Virus record (IMG/VR): IMGVR_UViG_3300010430_000134
Location: 1-42,992 of that record
Direction: 5' to 3' (one strand)
From: a virus
Length of the DNA: 42,992 bases
Under the pieces are notes generated by a model, which saw only the letters and a program-made list of their open reading frames with translations, was not told where the DNA came from and did no database searches. The translations under genes and the position numbers were made by a program. Positions 32,608-39,686 of this stretch are shown one piece after another; positions within the stretch are counted from its first letter, which is position 1; every line of letters starts with the position of its first letter.

Positions 32608-33083
32608 GCACCGACGAGATGCTCGCCAAGGCCAAGGAGATCGCGGAGCCGAAGCTGAAGGAGATCGCGGCCGACCTCCAGGCTCGCTTCAAGCAGCGGT
32701 TCACCGAGTTCCTCGACAAGACGAAGCTCGACCAGGTTGACGATCTGCTCAAGCAGGCCGGTGAGCTTCGGCTCAAGGCGGTCATGACGTCGGACGCTCA
32801 CGAGGCCATGCAGTACGCGCGCTCCTCGGACGCCGTGCTCCGTCAGCTCAGCCTGATGGCCAAGGCCGAAGAGGTCGTGGCGGCCCGTGCGATCGGCAAG
32901 ATGCTCAAGCAAGCGGCCACCGCGCTCTGGGACGGCTTCCAGACCGTGGCCACCGAGCTGCTGGGCGTTCTCGTCCAGGGGCTGATCTCAGGCGCTCTCG
33001 GGAGCCTGAGCGGTGGTGGAGGAGTCGGAGGTGCGCTCGCCGACGCAGCGGGCGGGTTTCTTGGCGGCGGCGACAACGACTGA
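32604..33083 (+). CDS. Small protein with amphipathic N-terminus and Gly-rich hydrophobic C-terminus
   Basis: 159 residues, ATGA overlap with the lipoprotein gene. Residues 1-60 are charged helices (MLAKAKEIAEPKLKEIAADL), the middle is helical, and residues ~115-155 are hydrophobic and Gly-rich (ATELLGVLVQGLISGALGSL, SGGGGVGGALADAAGGFLGGG), ending acidic. A membrane-active or holin-like role would fit the C-terminus and the neighbouring lipoprotein, but the sequence does not settle it. No family recognised. Confidence 0.6.
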   Translation: MSTDEMLAKAKEIAEPKLKEIAADLQARFKQRFTEFLDKTKLDQVDDLLKQAGELRLKAVMTSDAHEAMQYARSSDAVLRQLSLMAKAEEVVAARAIGKMLKQAATALWDGFQTVATELLGVLVQGLISGALGSLSGGGGVGGALADAAGGFLGGGDND

Positions 33084-33092
33084 ACCCCCACC

Positions 33093-33111
33093 CCACCCGG
33101 TAGACGGGTGG
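33093..33111 (+). other. Hairpin directly before the 33124 ribosome site
   Basis: CCACCCG (33093-33099) pairs with CGGGTGG (33105-33111) around a 5-nt loop; the AAAGGAG ribosome site follows at once. It may block read-through ribosomes or stabilise the downstream mRNA. Confidence 0.45.
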
Positions 33112-33123
33112 AAAGGAGAGATC

Positions 33124-33459
33124 ATGGCAGAGCTGAGCAAGGAACAGGTGACCGGCCACATCGACGACCTGAAGGCGATCTTCGCTGACGGGTTCCAGGT
33201 GGAAGACATCGGACGCCTCGTCAAGGAGGTCACCGAGATCGCCGAGACCTACAAGGGTCTCTCGGGAATGAGCGGGGCCGAGCGGAAGGAGGCTGCTGTC
33301 GCGATCATCAACCAGTTCATCGACGACACCAACACGCCGTGGCTCCCCGACCCACTCACCGATCCGATCTTCAAGCGGGTTGCCCCGGGGATCATCGACG
33401 CGGTCCTCGACGCAGCGAACGGCAAGTTCAAGCTGTCCTCGTTCACCGGCGACGAGTAG
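33124..33459 (+). CDS. Small acidic hypothetical protein
   Basis: 111 residues from the ATG at 33124, chosen because AAAGGAG sits 5-11 bases upstream; the open frame begins earlier at 33013 but that part lies inside the previous gene. The sequence is helical and acidic (HIDDLKAIFADGFQVEDI, ERKEAAVAIINQFIDD, then PWLPDPLTDPIFKRVAPGIIDAVLD). The last gene of the + strand block before a stem-loop and a convergent gene. Such proteins recur next to lipoprotein and lysis genes in large phages, but I cannot name the family. Confidence 0.65.
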   Translation: MAELSKEQVTGHIDDLKAIFADGFQVEDIGRLVKEVTEIAETYKGLSGMSGAERKEAAVAIINQFIDDTNTPWLPDPLTDPIFKRVAPGIIDAVLDAANGKFKLSSFTGDE

Positions 33460-33469
33460 AAGAACCACC

Positions 33470-33493
33470 AGGCCCTCGATTCGTCGGGGGCCT
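33470..33493. terminator. Stem-loop between convergent genes (TTCG tetraloop)
   Basis: AGGCCCTCGA (33470-33479), loop TTCG (33480-33483), TCGGGGGCCT (33484-33493): 10 pairs with one G-U wobble and a stable UUCG loop. It lies between the stops of converging genes (33459 and 33504). On the - strand it is followed by a T-rich GGTTCTTC, so termination in that direction is better supported. Confidence 0.6.
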
Positions 33494-33503
33494 CGGTGTG
33501 TAC

Positions 33504-33794
33504 CTACAGCCCGAGCCGATCGGCCCACCAGTCCCCGAAGGGCTTGGCGTTCTCCTCGGCCTCCGCAGCCTCCGCCTCCGCCTCAGCCTCTTCCGCGAGC
33601 TGACGGCTGACCTCGGCGGCCAGCGCGCCCAAGCGGGCGATTCTGGCCTCGCCGTCGAGCGCCAGGAAGGCGTCCACGCTGGACCCACGGGGGCGGAAGC
33701 CGAAGGCGTCCTTGTGCATGTCCGAGAAGGCGATGGTGTCCTTCTCCAGGTCGGTCATGCTGTCCCAAGCGGTCGTGGTCGCGGTGCTGGTCAT
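33504..33794 (-). CDS. Small hypothetical protein, the only - strand gene
   Basis: 96 residues. GAGAGGAG lies just before the ATG on the - strand. After a Thr-rich start comes DLEKDTIAFSDMHKDAFGFRP, a D-x-H-K-D-x-x-G-F-R-P motif met in small proteins of unknown function in other phages, then an Ala/Glu helix (about 60-85) and FGDWWADRLGL. Transcribed against the whole late region and preceded by the bipartite element seen at 5254, it is likely controlled separately, perhaps expressed early. The + strand reading of the same DNA is a low-quality shadow. Confidence 0.75.
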   Translation of the reverse strand: MTSTATTTAWDSMTDLEKDTIAFSDMHKDAFGFRPRGSSVDAFLALDGEARIARLGALAAEVSRQLAEEAEAEAEAAEAEENAKPFGDWWADRLGL

Positions 33795-33811
33795 GGGTGA
33801 CTCCTCTCAAC

Positions 33812-33845
33812 CGCTTAGACGAGGCGGGCTTCGGACCTTTATCGC
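33812..33845 (-). promoter_or_regulatory. Bipartite element GCGATAAA-N13-CCTCGTCTA-AGCG, - strand copy
   Basis: Reading down the - strand: GCGATAAA (33845-33838), 13 bases, CCTCGTCTA (33824-33816), AGCG (33815-33812), then 17 bases to the ATG at 33794. Identical blocks and spacing precede the + strand gene at 5291. The two genes are unrelated in sequence, so the similarity is regulatory rather than a copy of the gene. Confidence 0.5.
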
Positions 33846-33865
33846 CCAGTTCTCAAACTAGGTCG

Positions 33866-33895
33866 TTCGCAACTCCTTTAGCCCTATGACATAAT
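33866..33895 (+). promoter_or_regulatory. Sigma70-like promoter for the gene at 33902
   Basis: TTCGCA (33866-33871), 18 bp spacer, CATAAT (33890-33895). The predicted start coincides with the ATG at 33902 and there is no ribosome binding site, so the message would be leaderless. It restarts + strand transcription after the - strand gene. Confidence 0.5.
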
Positions 33896-33901
33896 GAGTC
33901 A

Positions 33902-34615
33902 ATGGCGCTTCTTCCTGATCTACTCGGCGCGGGCAGACCACAGATCGCGTTCATGTACCCAGAACCGGACCCAGGAATCCCACCCCTGGCCAACGACATC
34001 TTCGTCTTCCAGTTCTTCCCCGAGTCCGTCCAGATCGACTACCAGCCGCGCTACCGGGAAATCTCGATCCCCGGCGCGAGCCACCCGCTCTACCAGTGGT
34101 CGGGGGGCTCTGGGCGCTCAATCACCTTCCAGGCGACCTTCACGGCTGAGATCGACGTGGGCCTCGCAGCTCTGGCACCGGCCGGGCTCTCCGCGCCTGG
34201 ATTGGGCGGGGCGTTCACCCCCTCCGAGCGCTACACCGTGGACGTGCGGGCCGCCATGGCGCTGCTCCAGAGCTACATGATGGGCGACATTGAAGAGGAC
34301 GGCGTTGTCTTGGCCCCGCGTCGCCTGGAGCTGTATCTGCCCAACTCCGGTCTTGGCGGCGGCTCGGGGGATGAGAGCGACGACAACGCTCTGGTGATCT
34401 TGAGGTCCGCCCCCTACAACTACGAAGGGTTCTTCCCTAGCGGAACCCCTCGGATTGCTACTGTAAGTCTTCAGTTCAACGAGGTGGTGCAGCAGAACGT
34501 GGGCGAGGGCGGCTCCGGGATCAAGTACATTCCAGCGTCGCAGTTCCGCGAGTTCGGCAAGACTTACAGGTATCGCAACCAGATCGCGGCGACCATTCCG
34601 CCGCCTGGAGCGTAG
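33902..34615 (+). CDS. Tube/baseplate-associated protein (contractile injection type)
   Basis: 237 residues. The pattern FVFQFFPESVQIDYQPRYRE, SIPGASHPLYQWSGGSGRSI, TFQATF resembles the F-x-F-x-P-E...PG-x-S-x-P-x-x-x-x-SGG signature of contractile-injection tube-initiator proteins (Afp7/Pvc7 type), which sit where tube meets baseplate. A central DVRAAMALLQSYMMG helix and LELYLPNSG strand follow, then APYNYEGFFPSGTPRIATVSLQFNEV. It opens the second structural block. Assignment is by pattern, not by search, so moderate. Confidence 0.7.
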   Translation: MALLPDLLGAGRPQIAFMYPEPDPGIPPLANDIFVFQFFPESVQIDYQPRYREISIPGASHPLYQWSGGSGRSITFQATFTAEIDVGLAALAPAGLSAPGLGGAFTPSERYTVDVRAAMALLQSYMMGDIEEDGVVLAPRRLELYLPNSGLGGGSGDESDDNALVILRSAPYNYEGFFPSGTPRIATVSLQFNEVVQQNVGEGGSGIKYIPASQFREFGKTYRYRNQIAATIPPPGA

Positions 34616-34623
34616 GAGGAACC

Positions 34624-34932
34624 ATGGCAGGCCCCGGAGCCACTAGCATTCGCAGCTACAACTACTTCCTCGACACGTCGATCGCCAACACGGCCTACGT
34701 CGTGAACGCCCCCCACGAGTTCCTGGACGCCGAGCTGGTGACTCCGTTCACCAGCCACTCCATCATGATCTCGTCCGACGGCGGCGGCGACCTGTTCTTC
34801 TCCTTCGACGGAGTGAACGATCACGGTCGCGTGCGCACGGGCGAGGCGCTCCAGCAAGACTACCGGCGGGTCCGGCGGATCTGGTTCCGCAAGTCCGGCG
34901 CAGACGTTCCCACCCGCTTCTGGGCCTGGTAG
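34624..34932 (+). CDS. Small beta-rich structural protein
   Basis: 102 residues; a full AGGAGG precedes the ATG. After YNYFLDTSIANTAYVVN comes SHSIMISSDGGGDLFFSFDG and then GRVRTGEALQQDYRRVRRIWFRKSG. The FSFDG...R-x-x-x-GE...IWF pattern is common in small phage adaptor proteins that are one domain of beta strands. It is followed 15 bases later by another tiny gene. Specific role unknown. Confidence 0.65.
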   Translation: MAGPGATSIRSYNYFLDTSIANTAYVVNAPHEFLDAELVTPFTSHSIMISSDGGGDLFFSFDGVNDHGRVRTGEALQQDYRRVRRIWFRKSGADVPTRFWAW

Positions 34933-34947
34933 CCCGGGGAGGCAAGC

Positions 34948-35112
34948 GTGTCGGCACTCGTCAAACCACTGGTCCAATCTGGGACCACAGGGGCACGCCC
35001 CCTGGGGGTGGTTGACGGTACGTGCTACTTCGATGTGACCCTCGGCAAGCCCCTGTGGGCGCTCTCCAGTTCTTCGACTGGATGGGTTGATGCTGTTGGG
35101 ACAGACTCATGA
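34948..35112 (+). CDS. 54-residue protein, GTG start
   Basis: 54 residues: it starts MSALVKPLVQSGTT, continues RPLGVVDGTCYFD, TLGKPLWALSS and ends WVDAVGTDS. The RPxGxVxGxxYFDxxLGKPxWxxxxxWVDAxG pattern is a widespread very small module in phage structural regions. GGGAGG 6-11 bases before the GTG, and a 4-base ATGA overlap with the next gene, make it real despite its length. Probably a fibre or head-decoration accessory. Confidence 0.7.
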   Translation: MSALVKPLVQSGTTGARPLGVVDGTCYFDVTLGKPLWALSSSSTGWVDAVGTDS

Positions 35113-35696
35113 GCTTCCTCTTTAAGCCTGGAGCTGGCGGCGGTGGTGGGATCGCGGGGACGGCCGTAGACCCGGTCTCCCCCGGTGGCGTGCTGATCGA
35201 CCCCCTTACCGAGCTGACGCAGCCGGGCGGGCCGCTCCCTGCCGGGACGGCGATTATCGCCGACGGCCTCGGCGGCTACATCTTCGGCTCTCCGGCGGGC
35301 GCAGACGTTCGCTTCGCGGTCCAGTTCCACCACGACGCAGGCGTGCCTTCCTTCGGCACGCGCTACCTGCGCTACGGCGAGGGCGTTCACACCAGCCAGG
35401 CCGGTTTCCGCATGACGGCGGACGGCCAGCTCCGTGGAATCACCGTCCAGGTGAACACCACCAGCACGAACGACTACGACATCGAGATCCTCCGAGATCC
35501 CGCAGGCCGCGCGGGCGGGCCCTTCGTGCTTGGCACCTTGGCGCTCCCGGCTGGGTCGCTGTTCGCGGTTGATCGGTCCCTCGCGGTCGCGGTGACCACG
35601 GCCATGGAGATCGGTGCGCGCGTCGTGCGCTCCTCCGGCTCCGGCGTCTCCAGCTTCACCGCCCTTGTGGTCAAGACCGAGTGGTCGATCCCATGA
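35109..35696 (+). CDS. Fibre tip-like protein
   Basis: 195 residues, ATGA start. A Gly/Pro-rich N-terminus (KPGAGGGGGIAG) leads to PLPAGTAIIADGLGGYIFGSP, then a ~115-residue domain with RYLRYGEGVHTSQAGFRMT, LRGITVQVNTTSTNDYDIEIL and ALPAGSLFAVDRSLAV, resembling the beta-sandwich knobs at the end of phage fibres. It overlaps both neighbours by 4 bases. Likely a small head or tail fibre component; inference from fold pattern. Confidence 0.65.
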   Translation: MSFLFKPGAGGGGGIAGTAVDPVSPGGVLIDPLTELTQPGGPLPAGTAIIADGLGGYIFGSPAGADVRFAVQFHHDAGVPSFGTRYLRYGEGVHTSQAGFRMTADGQLRGITVQVNTTSTNDYDIEILRDPAGRAGGPFVLGTLALPAGSLFAVDRSLAVAVTTAMEIGARVVRSSGSGVSSFTALVVKTEWSIP

Positions 35697-36373
35697 GCCA
35701 CGCGACTCTTTCACTGACATCGAACTTGGGGACCGGCGCGGCGGTCCTCGTCGCCGATCTGGGCGTGTTGATTCCATCCGCTGGTGGATCCGAGACCTTC
35801 TCGCTGACCAACGACATCGAGGCGGTTCGGACCTCAGCGGACGTGCGCGCCCTGACCACAGACGGGGCCTACCCGGGTGCGCCCGATCCTTCGGCCCACA
35901 CCCTGATCCTCAAGGACGCGAACGGCAACATCGTCCCGCCCGACGAGATCGACTTCTTCCTCGCCCCGCCCAGCACGGCCGAGACTACCCTCGTGGTCAG
36001 GAGTTACGTCGGCGGCGTGACCGCCAACGACGTCGTCTACCAGACGAGCCCCGACACCGTAGACCGAGCTGACGCCTCGGCCGTCGCGACCAGCGCGGCT
36101 GTGATCGGCATGGTGGATACCCTCGACGAGCCGTCCGTCGGCAAGTGCCTGGTCCGGTTCAACGGCGACCTGGCCGGGTTCACCGGACTCGTCGCAGGCG
36201 AGATTTATCTCCTCTCGACCACTCCTGGGGGAATCGTTGGAGAGACGGATACTGGGAACGTAAACTACCCGGACACAACTCCTGGAAGTGGTGAGGTAAC
36301 GCGCGAGGTTGGTGTCGCTGTCAACTCCACAACCCTGTTCGTAGATACGCAACGGGATTTTGAACAGAACTAA
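35693..36373 (+). CDS. Structural protein with fibre/decoration C-terminal domain
   Basis: 226 residues from the ATG overlapping the previous stop; an earlier in-frame start at 35681 lies inside that gene. The N-terminal half is polar strands. The C-terminal ~115 residues (GMVDTLDEPSVGKCLVRFNG, FTGLVAGEIYLLSTTPGGIVG, REVGVAVNSTTLFVD) match a module repeated across phage fibre and decoration proteins, also present in looser form at the end of the next protein. Probably virion, perhaps attached to the fibre encoded next. Confidence 0.65.
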   Translation: MSHATLSLTSNLGTGAAVLVADLGVLIPSAGGSETFSLTNDIEAVRTSADVRALTTDGAYPGAPDPSAHTLILKDANGNIVPPDEIDFFLAPPSTAETTLVVRSYVGGVTANDVVYQTSPDTVDRADASAVATSAAVIGMVDTLDEPSVGKCLVRFNGDLAGFTGLVAGEIYLLSTTPGGIVGETDTGNVNYPDTTPGSGEVTREVGVAVNSTTLFVDTQRDFEQN

Positions 36374-36398
36374 GCAAGGGCGGGGAGGCACCTAACCC

Positions 36399-38549
36399 AT
36401 GGCCGCAGTCACAATGCTCAGGCGTGTCGCCGGTAAGGCGCACACCACTTCGTTCGTGGAGGGCACCGACGACGCAGTCGTCGATTCGCTCATCACGGTC
36501 GGAGTCACCACCGCTGACGTCTACAACGACGCCAACACACTCATCGTCAACGTCGGTGGATCCGCGCTCACCACGGCGAACATCGCCACCGGCGCGTCGG
36601 TCACCGGCGTCAACATCGGCACCGGCATGGGGTCGGGCGACACGATCAACGTCGGCGGCACGGGTTCGCAGACCGTAGTCGGCGGTGACCTGGTCGTGAA
36701 TGGCACGACCACCACCGTCCACTCCGAAGTTGTGAACATTCGCGACAACCACCTCTACCTGAACGCCGACTACACGACGGCGGTCGCCCAGACTGGCGGA
36801 CTGGTCGTCAACTACCTGCCGACGGCCACGGCCGACACCGAAGCTGCTGGTGGCTTCACGTCCACCACCACGGTCGCCACCACCGGCGCTGCGGTCTTCG
36901 CGGCGGGCGACTTCATTCAGGTTAGCGGGGCCGCCAACCAGGCGAACGACGGCATCTACGAGGTGCTCACCCACGCCGCGAACGTCCTGACGATCGACTC
37001 GACCCCGGTCCACTCGTTCTCGCAGACCGCCTTCACGGTGGACGCGACCGGGTCCACGGCGGCCTTCACCCAGGTCACGGTCTCCGCGATCCAGGCGGGC
37101 ACGGACGGGATCTGGGAGACGGGCGCTGGCTCGACCGCTGCTGGCCTGACCTTCACCGATCTCGCGACCGGTGGTGGTAACAGCCTCCAGGCGGCCTACG
37201 TCACGGGCAACGCGATCACCATGACCGACGCCGAAGGCGACTTCGACATCTCGGTCACCTCGGGCACCCCGGCGATCAGCCTGGATGCGGCGGGCGCGTC
37301 GAACTTCACGGTCGCGGGCGCTGGGCTGACCCTCAGCACGACGACCTCCGGCACCGTCCTGATCGACAGCGCGGGGCTCTTGGACATGAACGCCGCAGCG
37401 TCCATGGACATCGACGTGACCGGCACCTACGACATGCTCTCGACCGGGGCCTTCTCGATCGACGGCACCGGTGCCTCGAACGTCACCGCCACCTCCGGCA
37501 GCATGACGGTCTCGACGCTCACCACGGGTGACGTGATTCTTGACTCGGTGGACTCGGTCAGCATCGACGGCGCTGAGGCGGCGGCTGACGCGGTCTCGAT
37601 CCAGGCCAGCAACGCCGCTGGTGGTATCGACGTGGACGCTGGGACCGCCGGTATCGCGGTGGACACCACGGGTGGCCTGAGTCTGGACTCGGCGGCCGAC
37701 TCCAACTTGACCGCCGCCAACACAACTGCCTCGACCAATATCACGCAGACGATCACGGTCGATAACACTGGGGCGACTGCGGGCGACGCGACGCTGGACA
37801 TCAACGCCACGAGCACCAACGGCTCCGGCGTGATCGACATGGACGCCGACGACACGATCACCATTGACACTCTCGCCAGTGGAACGATCAGCGTCGGCGC
37901 GGACGCTGTGGACGGGTCGCTGAACTTTGGCACGGGGGCGGCCGTCAAGACGGTCACCGTCGGCTCGCTGACCACGACTTCGGCCACCACGGTTCAGTCT
38001 GGCGCGACTGGCGACATTACGCTCGACGCGCGTGGCATGACCACGCCGATCACCCTGAACCAGACGGGTGACCTGGACCTGGACGGCGGGTTCACCGCCA
38101 CCTCGATCATCGGCGCGCTCAACGAGCTGCTCTCGGCCACTTCGGCTGGTGCGGGCCAGGTTGTGGTGGATTCGATCACCACCGGCCTGACGGTTGGTGC
38201 TCCGGTCTACCTGACCACGACCGCCGACACCTACGCGCACTGCGACGCCGACGCGGCAGGCACGTCAGACTGGGTTGGCTTCGTCAAGACGGTCGGCGGG
38301 CTCGGCACCGGCGAAGTCGTCATGGCGGGCAAGACCGACGCGGCCTTCGAGGTTGGCCTCACGATCACCGTGGGCGACGCTCTGTTCCTCTCGACCGTGA
38401 CGGGTCGCGTCACCAACGTGGCCCCGTCTGGGGTCGGTGACACGGTCTACGAGCTTGGCTACTGCAACGAGGTGCAGGCCGGTGGCTCGACGACTGACGG
38501 TGAGGCCCTTGAGGTCGTGATCGCCCACAGCGCGCGGTCGGTCCTCTAG
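36399..38549 (+). CDS. Long beta-helical tail fibre protein
   Basis: 716 residues; GGGGAGG precedes the ATG. N-terminal VTMLRRVAGKAHTTS is shared with the protein at 39687 and is probably an attachment segment. Residues ~95-130 contain VVGGDLVVNGTTTTVHSEV and IRDNHLYLNAD, the GDLxVxGTTTTV block of T4-like long fibres. A Ser/Thr/Ala/Asp-rich region of short strands (about 260-570) looks like a repetitive beta-rod. The C-terminus has IIGALNELLSATSAG then VGAPVYLTTTADTY and VGDALFLSTVTGRV, two copies of a fibre module. A terminator-like hairpin follows. Confident as a fibre; its receptor is unknown. Confidence 0.8.
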   Translation: MAAVTMLRRVAGKAHTTSFVEGTDDAVVDSLITVGVTTADVYNDANTLIVNVGGSALTTANIATGASVTGVNIGTGMGSGDTINVGGTGSQTVVGGDLVVNGTTTTVHSEVVNIRDNHLYLNADYTTAVAQTGGLVVNYLPTATADTEAAGGFTSTTTVATTGAAVFAAGDFIQVSGAANQANDGIYEVLTHAANVLTIDSTPVHSFSQTAFTVDATGSTAAFTQVTVSAIQAGTDGIWETGAGSTAAGLTFTDLATGGGNSLQAAYVTGNAITMTDAEGDFDISVTSGTPAISLDAAGASNFTVAGAGLTLSTTTSGTVLIDSAGLLDMNAAASMDIDVTGTYDMLSTGAFSIDGTGASNVTATSGSMTVSTLTTGDVILDSVDSVSIDGAEAAADAVSIQASNAAGGIDVDAGTAGIAVDTTGGLSLDSAADSNLTAANTTASTNITQTITVDNTGATAGDATLDINATSTNGSGVIDMDADDTITIDTLASGTISVGADAVDGSLNFGTGAAVKTVTVGSLTTTSATTVQSGATGDITLDARGMTTPITLNQTGDLDLDGGFTATSIIGALNELLSATSAGAGQVVVDSITTGLTVGAPVYLTTTADTYAHCDADAAGTSDWVGFVKTVGGLGTGEVVMAGKTDAAFEVGLTITVGDALFLSTVTGRVTNVAPSGVGDTVYELGYCNEVQAGGSTTDGEALEVVIAHSARSVL

Positions 38550-38557
38550 TCGCACGG

Positions 38558-38590
38558 GTAGCAGGGGGGCTTTGACTCCCCTGCTACTCT
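38558..38590 (+). terminator. Hairpin after the long fibre gene
   Basis: GTAGCAGGGG (38558-38567) pairs perfectly with CCCCTGCTAC (38578-38587) around a 10-nt loop, followed by TCTTAGG. A strong stem with a short, imperfect T-tract, so a partial terminator or attenuator just before the gene at 38600. Confidence 0.6.
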
Positions 38591-38599
38591 TAGGTCTAT

Positions 38600-39196
38600 A
38601 TGGCGATCTCAGTCGAAGGTTTTGGTGCAGACTGGATCGTGACGCGAAAGCCTGGGGGAGTCCCCGAGCTGACGACGTTTCGATCTCCAGAGGAACTGCA
38701 AGCGCTGGTAAAGCGGTTGCTCGGGGAGGCAGACGAGCAGGAGATTCAGCGTGAGACCCCTCGTCCAACTCCCCCGCCAACCACTTCTCGCCTGGGGCGT
38801 CGCCTCCCACGGAAGACGGCGTCCCCAGTCGCAGCTCCAGCTCCTCCGCCCGCAGCTCCGGTCCCCGACCTCGACTGCACCCGCTGCGGAGCGTGCTGCG
38901 CTCCCCCCGATCCACAGGCCACGTTCCACGTCCGCATCGACGAAGACGACGTGCGGTCGCTCCCTCCTGCGCAGCAGCACCACCTGATCGTGAAGCACAA
39001 GGGATTGACTTACTTGGGGACCAAGAAGACCAGCCAGGGAACGACGGTATGCCGCGCCTACAAGGGGCAGATCGGTCACCAGGGCACTTGTATGATCTAC
39101 GACCACCGTCCCACGGTGTGCCGCGTATTCGAGCCGGGTGCCACGGAGTGCCTGTCTGCGCGGAAGAGGTTTGGGGCGGACGGAGGAGCCACGTAG
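38600..39196 (+). CDS. CxxCxxCC metal-cluster protein (YkgJ family)
   Basis: 198 residues; no clear ribosome site. Residues 53-89 are a Pro/Ala-rich linker. The C-terminal domain has C93-x2-C96-x2-C99-C100 (CTRCGACC), then VCRAYKG, CMIYDHRPTVCRVFE and ATECLSARKRFG, which is the YkgJ/UPF0153 pattern thought to chelate zinc or iron. FliB, the flagellin lysine methylase, belongs to a CxxCxxCC-containing group, so protein modification is one possibility (inference). The N-terminal ~50 residues are unrelated and acidic. Sited after a terminator, between fibre genes. Confidence 0.8.
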   Translation: MAISVEGFGADWIVTRKPGGVPELTTFRSPEELQALVKRLLGEADEQEIQRETPRPTPPPTTSRLGRRLPRKTASPVAAPAPPPAAPVPDLDCTRCGACCAPPDPQATFHVRIDEDDVRSLPPAQQHHLIVKHKGLTYLGTKKTSQGTTVCRAYKGQIGHQGTCMIYDHRPTVCRVFEPGATECLSARKRFGADGGAT

Positions 39197-39197
39197 G

Positions 39198-39680
39198 ATG
39201 TCCAACCGCAAGAGACGGCCAAAGCCGAACAACAGAGTCAAAGGCCACCTGCCCAAGGTGAACGGGGCGAGGACGAGCATGGAAAAGAAGCCCGGGACCA
39301 AGAAGGTGCCTGCCAGCGAGGCCGAGTATCTCGCTGTCTCGCTCCACGAGGCCCGCGCCAACTTGATCGAGGCCCGCGCCACCAGCTTCACGAAGGACAA
39401 GGCGCTCCTGGGCAAGGACGACGAGATCATGGTCTTGCGCCAGGAGCTGCTGAAGTCCCAGAAGGAGTGCCACAACCTTCGGATCAAGGTCGCCGCCATC
39501 AACGAGAAGGTGCTCCAAGAGAAGAACGCCGAACTCCGCGAAACCCACGGCCTGGCGGAGGGCCGCACTATCCACAAGGACGACGTCACCGGCGAGGTCT
39601 TCTGGCTGGAGCCGGTCGAAGTCGCCGATCCGTCCGAGGAGGAGTCCTCCACCACCCCAGAGAACGAGCCCCAGGAGTAG
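39198..39680 (+). CDS. Basic/coiled-coil hypothetical protein
   Basis: 160 residues from the ATG at 39198, supported by GGAGGAG 9-15 bases upstream; an earlier in-frame ATG at 39138 is inside the previous gene. The N-terminus is very basic (MSNRKRRPKPNNRVKG). Residues ~45-120 form a charged coiled coil (EAEYLAVSLHEARANLIEAR, IMVLRQELLKSQKECHNLRI). The C-terminus is acidic (PSEEESSTTPENEPQE). Possible scaffold or chaperone for fibre assembly; no family recognised. Confidence 0.65.
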   Translation: MSNRKRRPKPNNRVKGHLPKVNGARTSMEKKPGTKKVPASEAEYLAVSLHEARANLIEARATSFTKDKALLGKDDEIMVLRQELLKSQKECHNLRIKVAAINEKVLQEKNAELRETHGLAEGRTIHKDDVTGEVFWLEPVEVADPSEEESSTTPENEPQE

Positions 39681-39686
39681 CCTAGC

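Noticed and set aside
33013-33123. N-terminal extension of the small acidic protein
   Set aside because: Overlaps the end of the previous gene; a strong ribosome site sits just before the ATG at 33124.
36321-38240. 639-codon open frame on the - strand opposite the long fibre
   Set aside because: Mirror image of a Thr/Ala/Asp-rich repetitive gene; Arg/Gly/Asp/Val-rich product, no ribosome site.
38572-38602. Promoter with TTGACT in the hairpin loop before the gene at 38600
   Set aside because: The only -10-like sequences are at spacings of about 13 or 19 bp and match poorly; the hairpin is better explained as a terminator.
39138-39197. Earlier ATG for the coiled-coil protein
   Set aside because: Inside the CxxCxxCC gene, with no ribosome site; GGAGGAG supports 39198.
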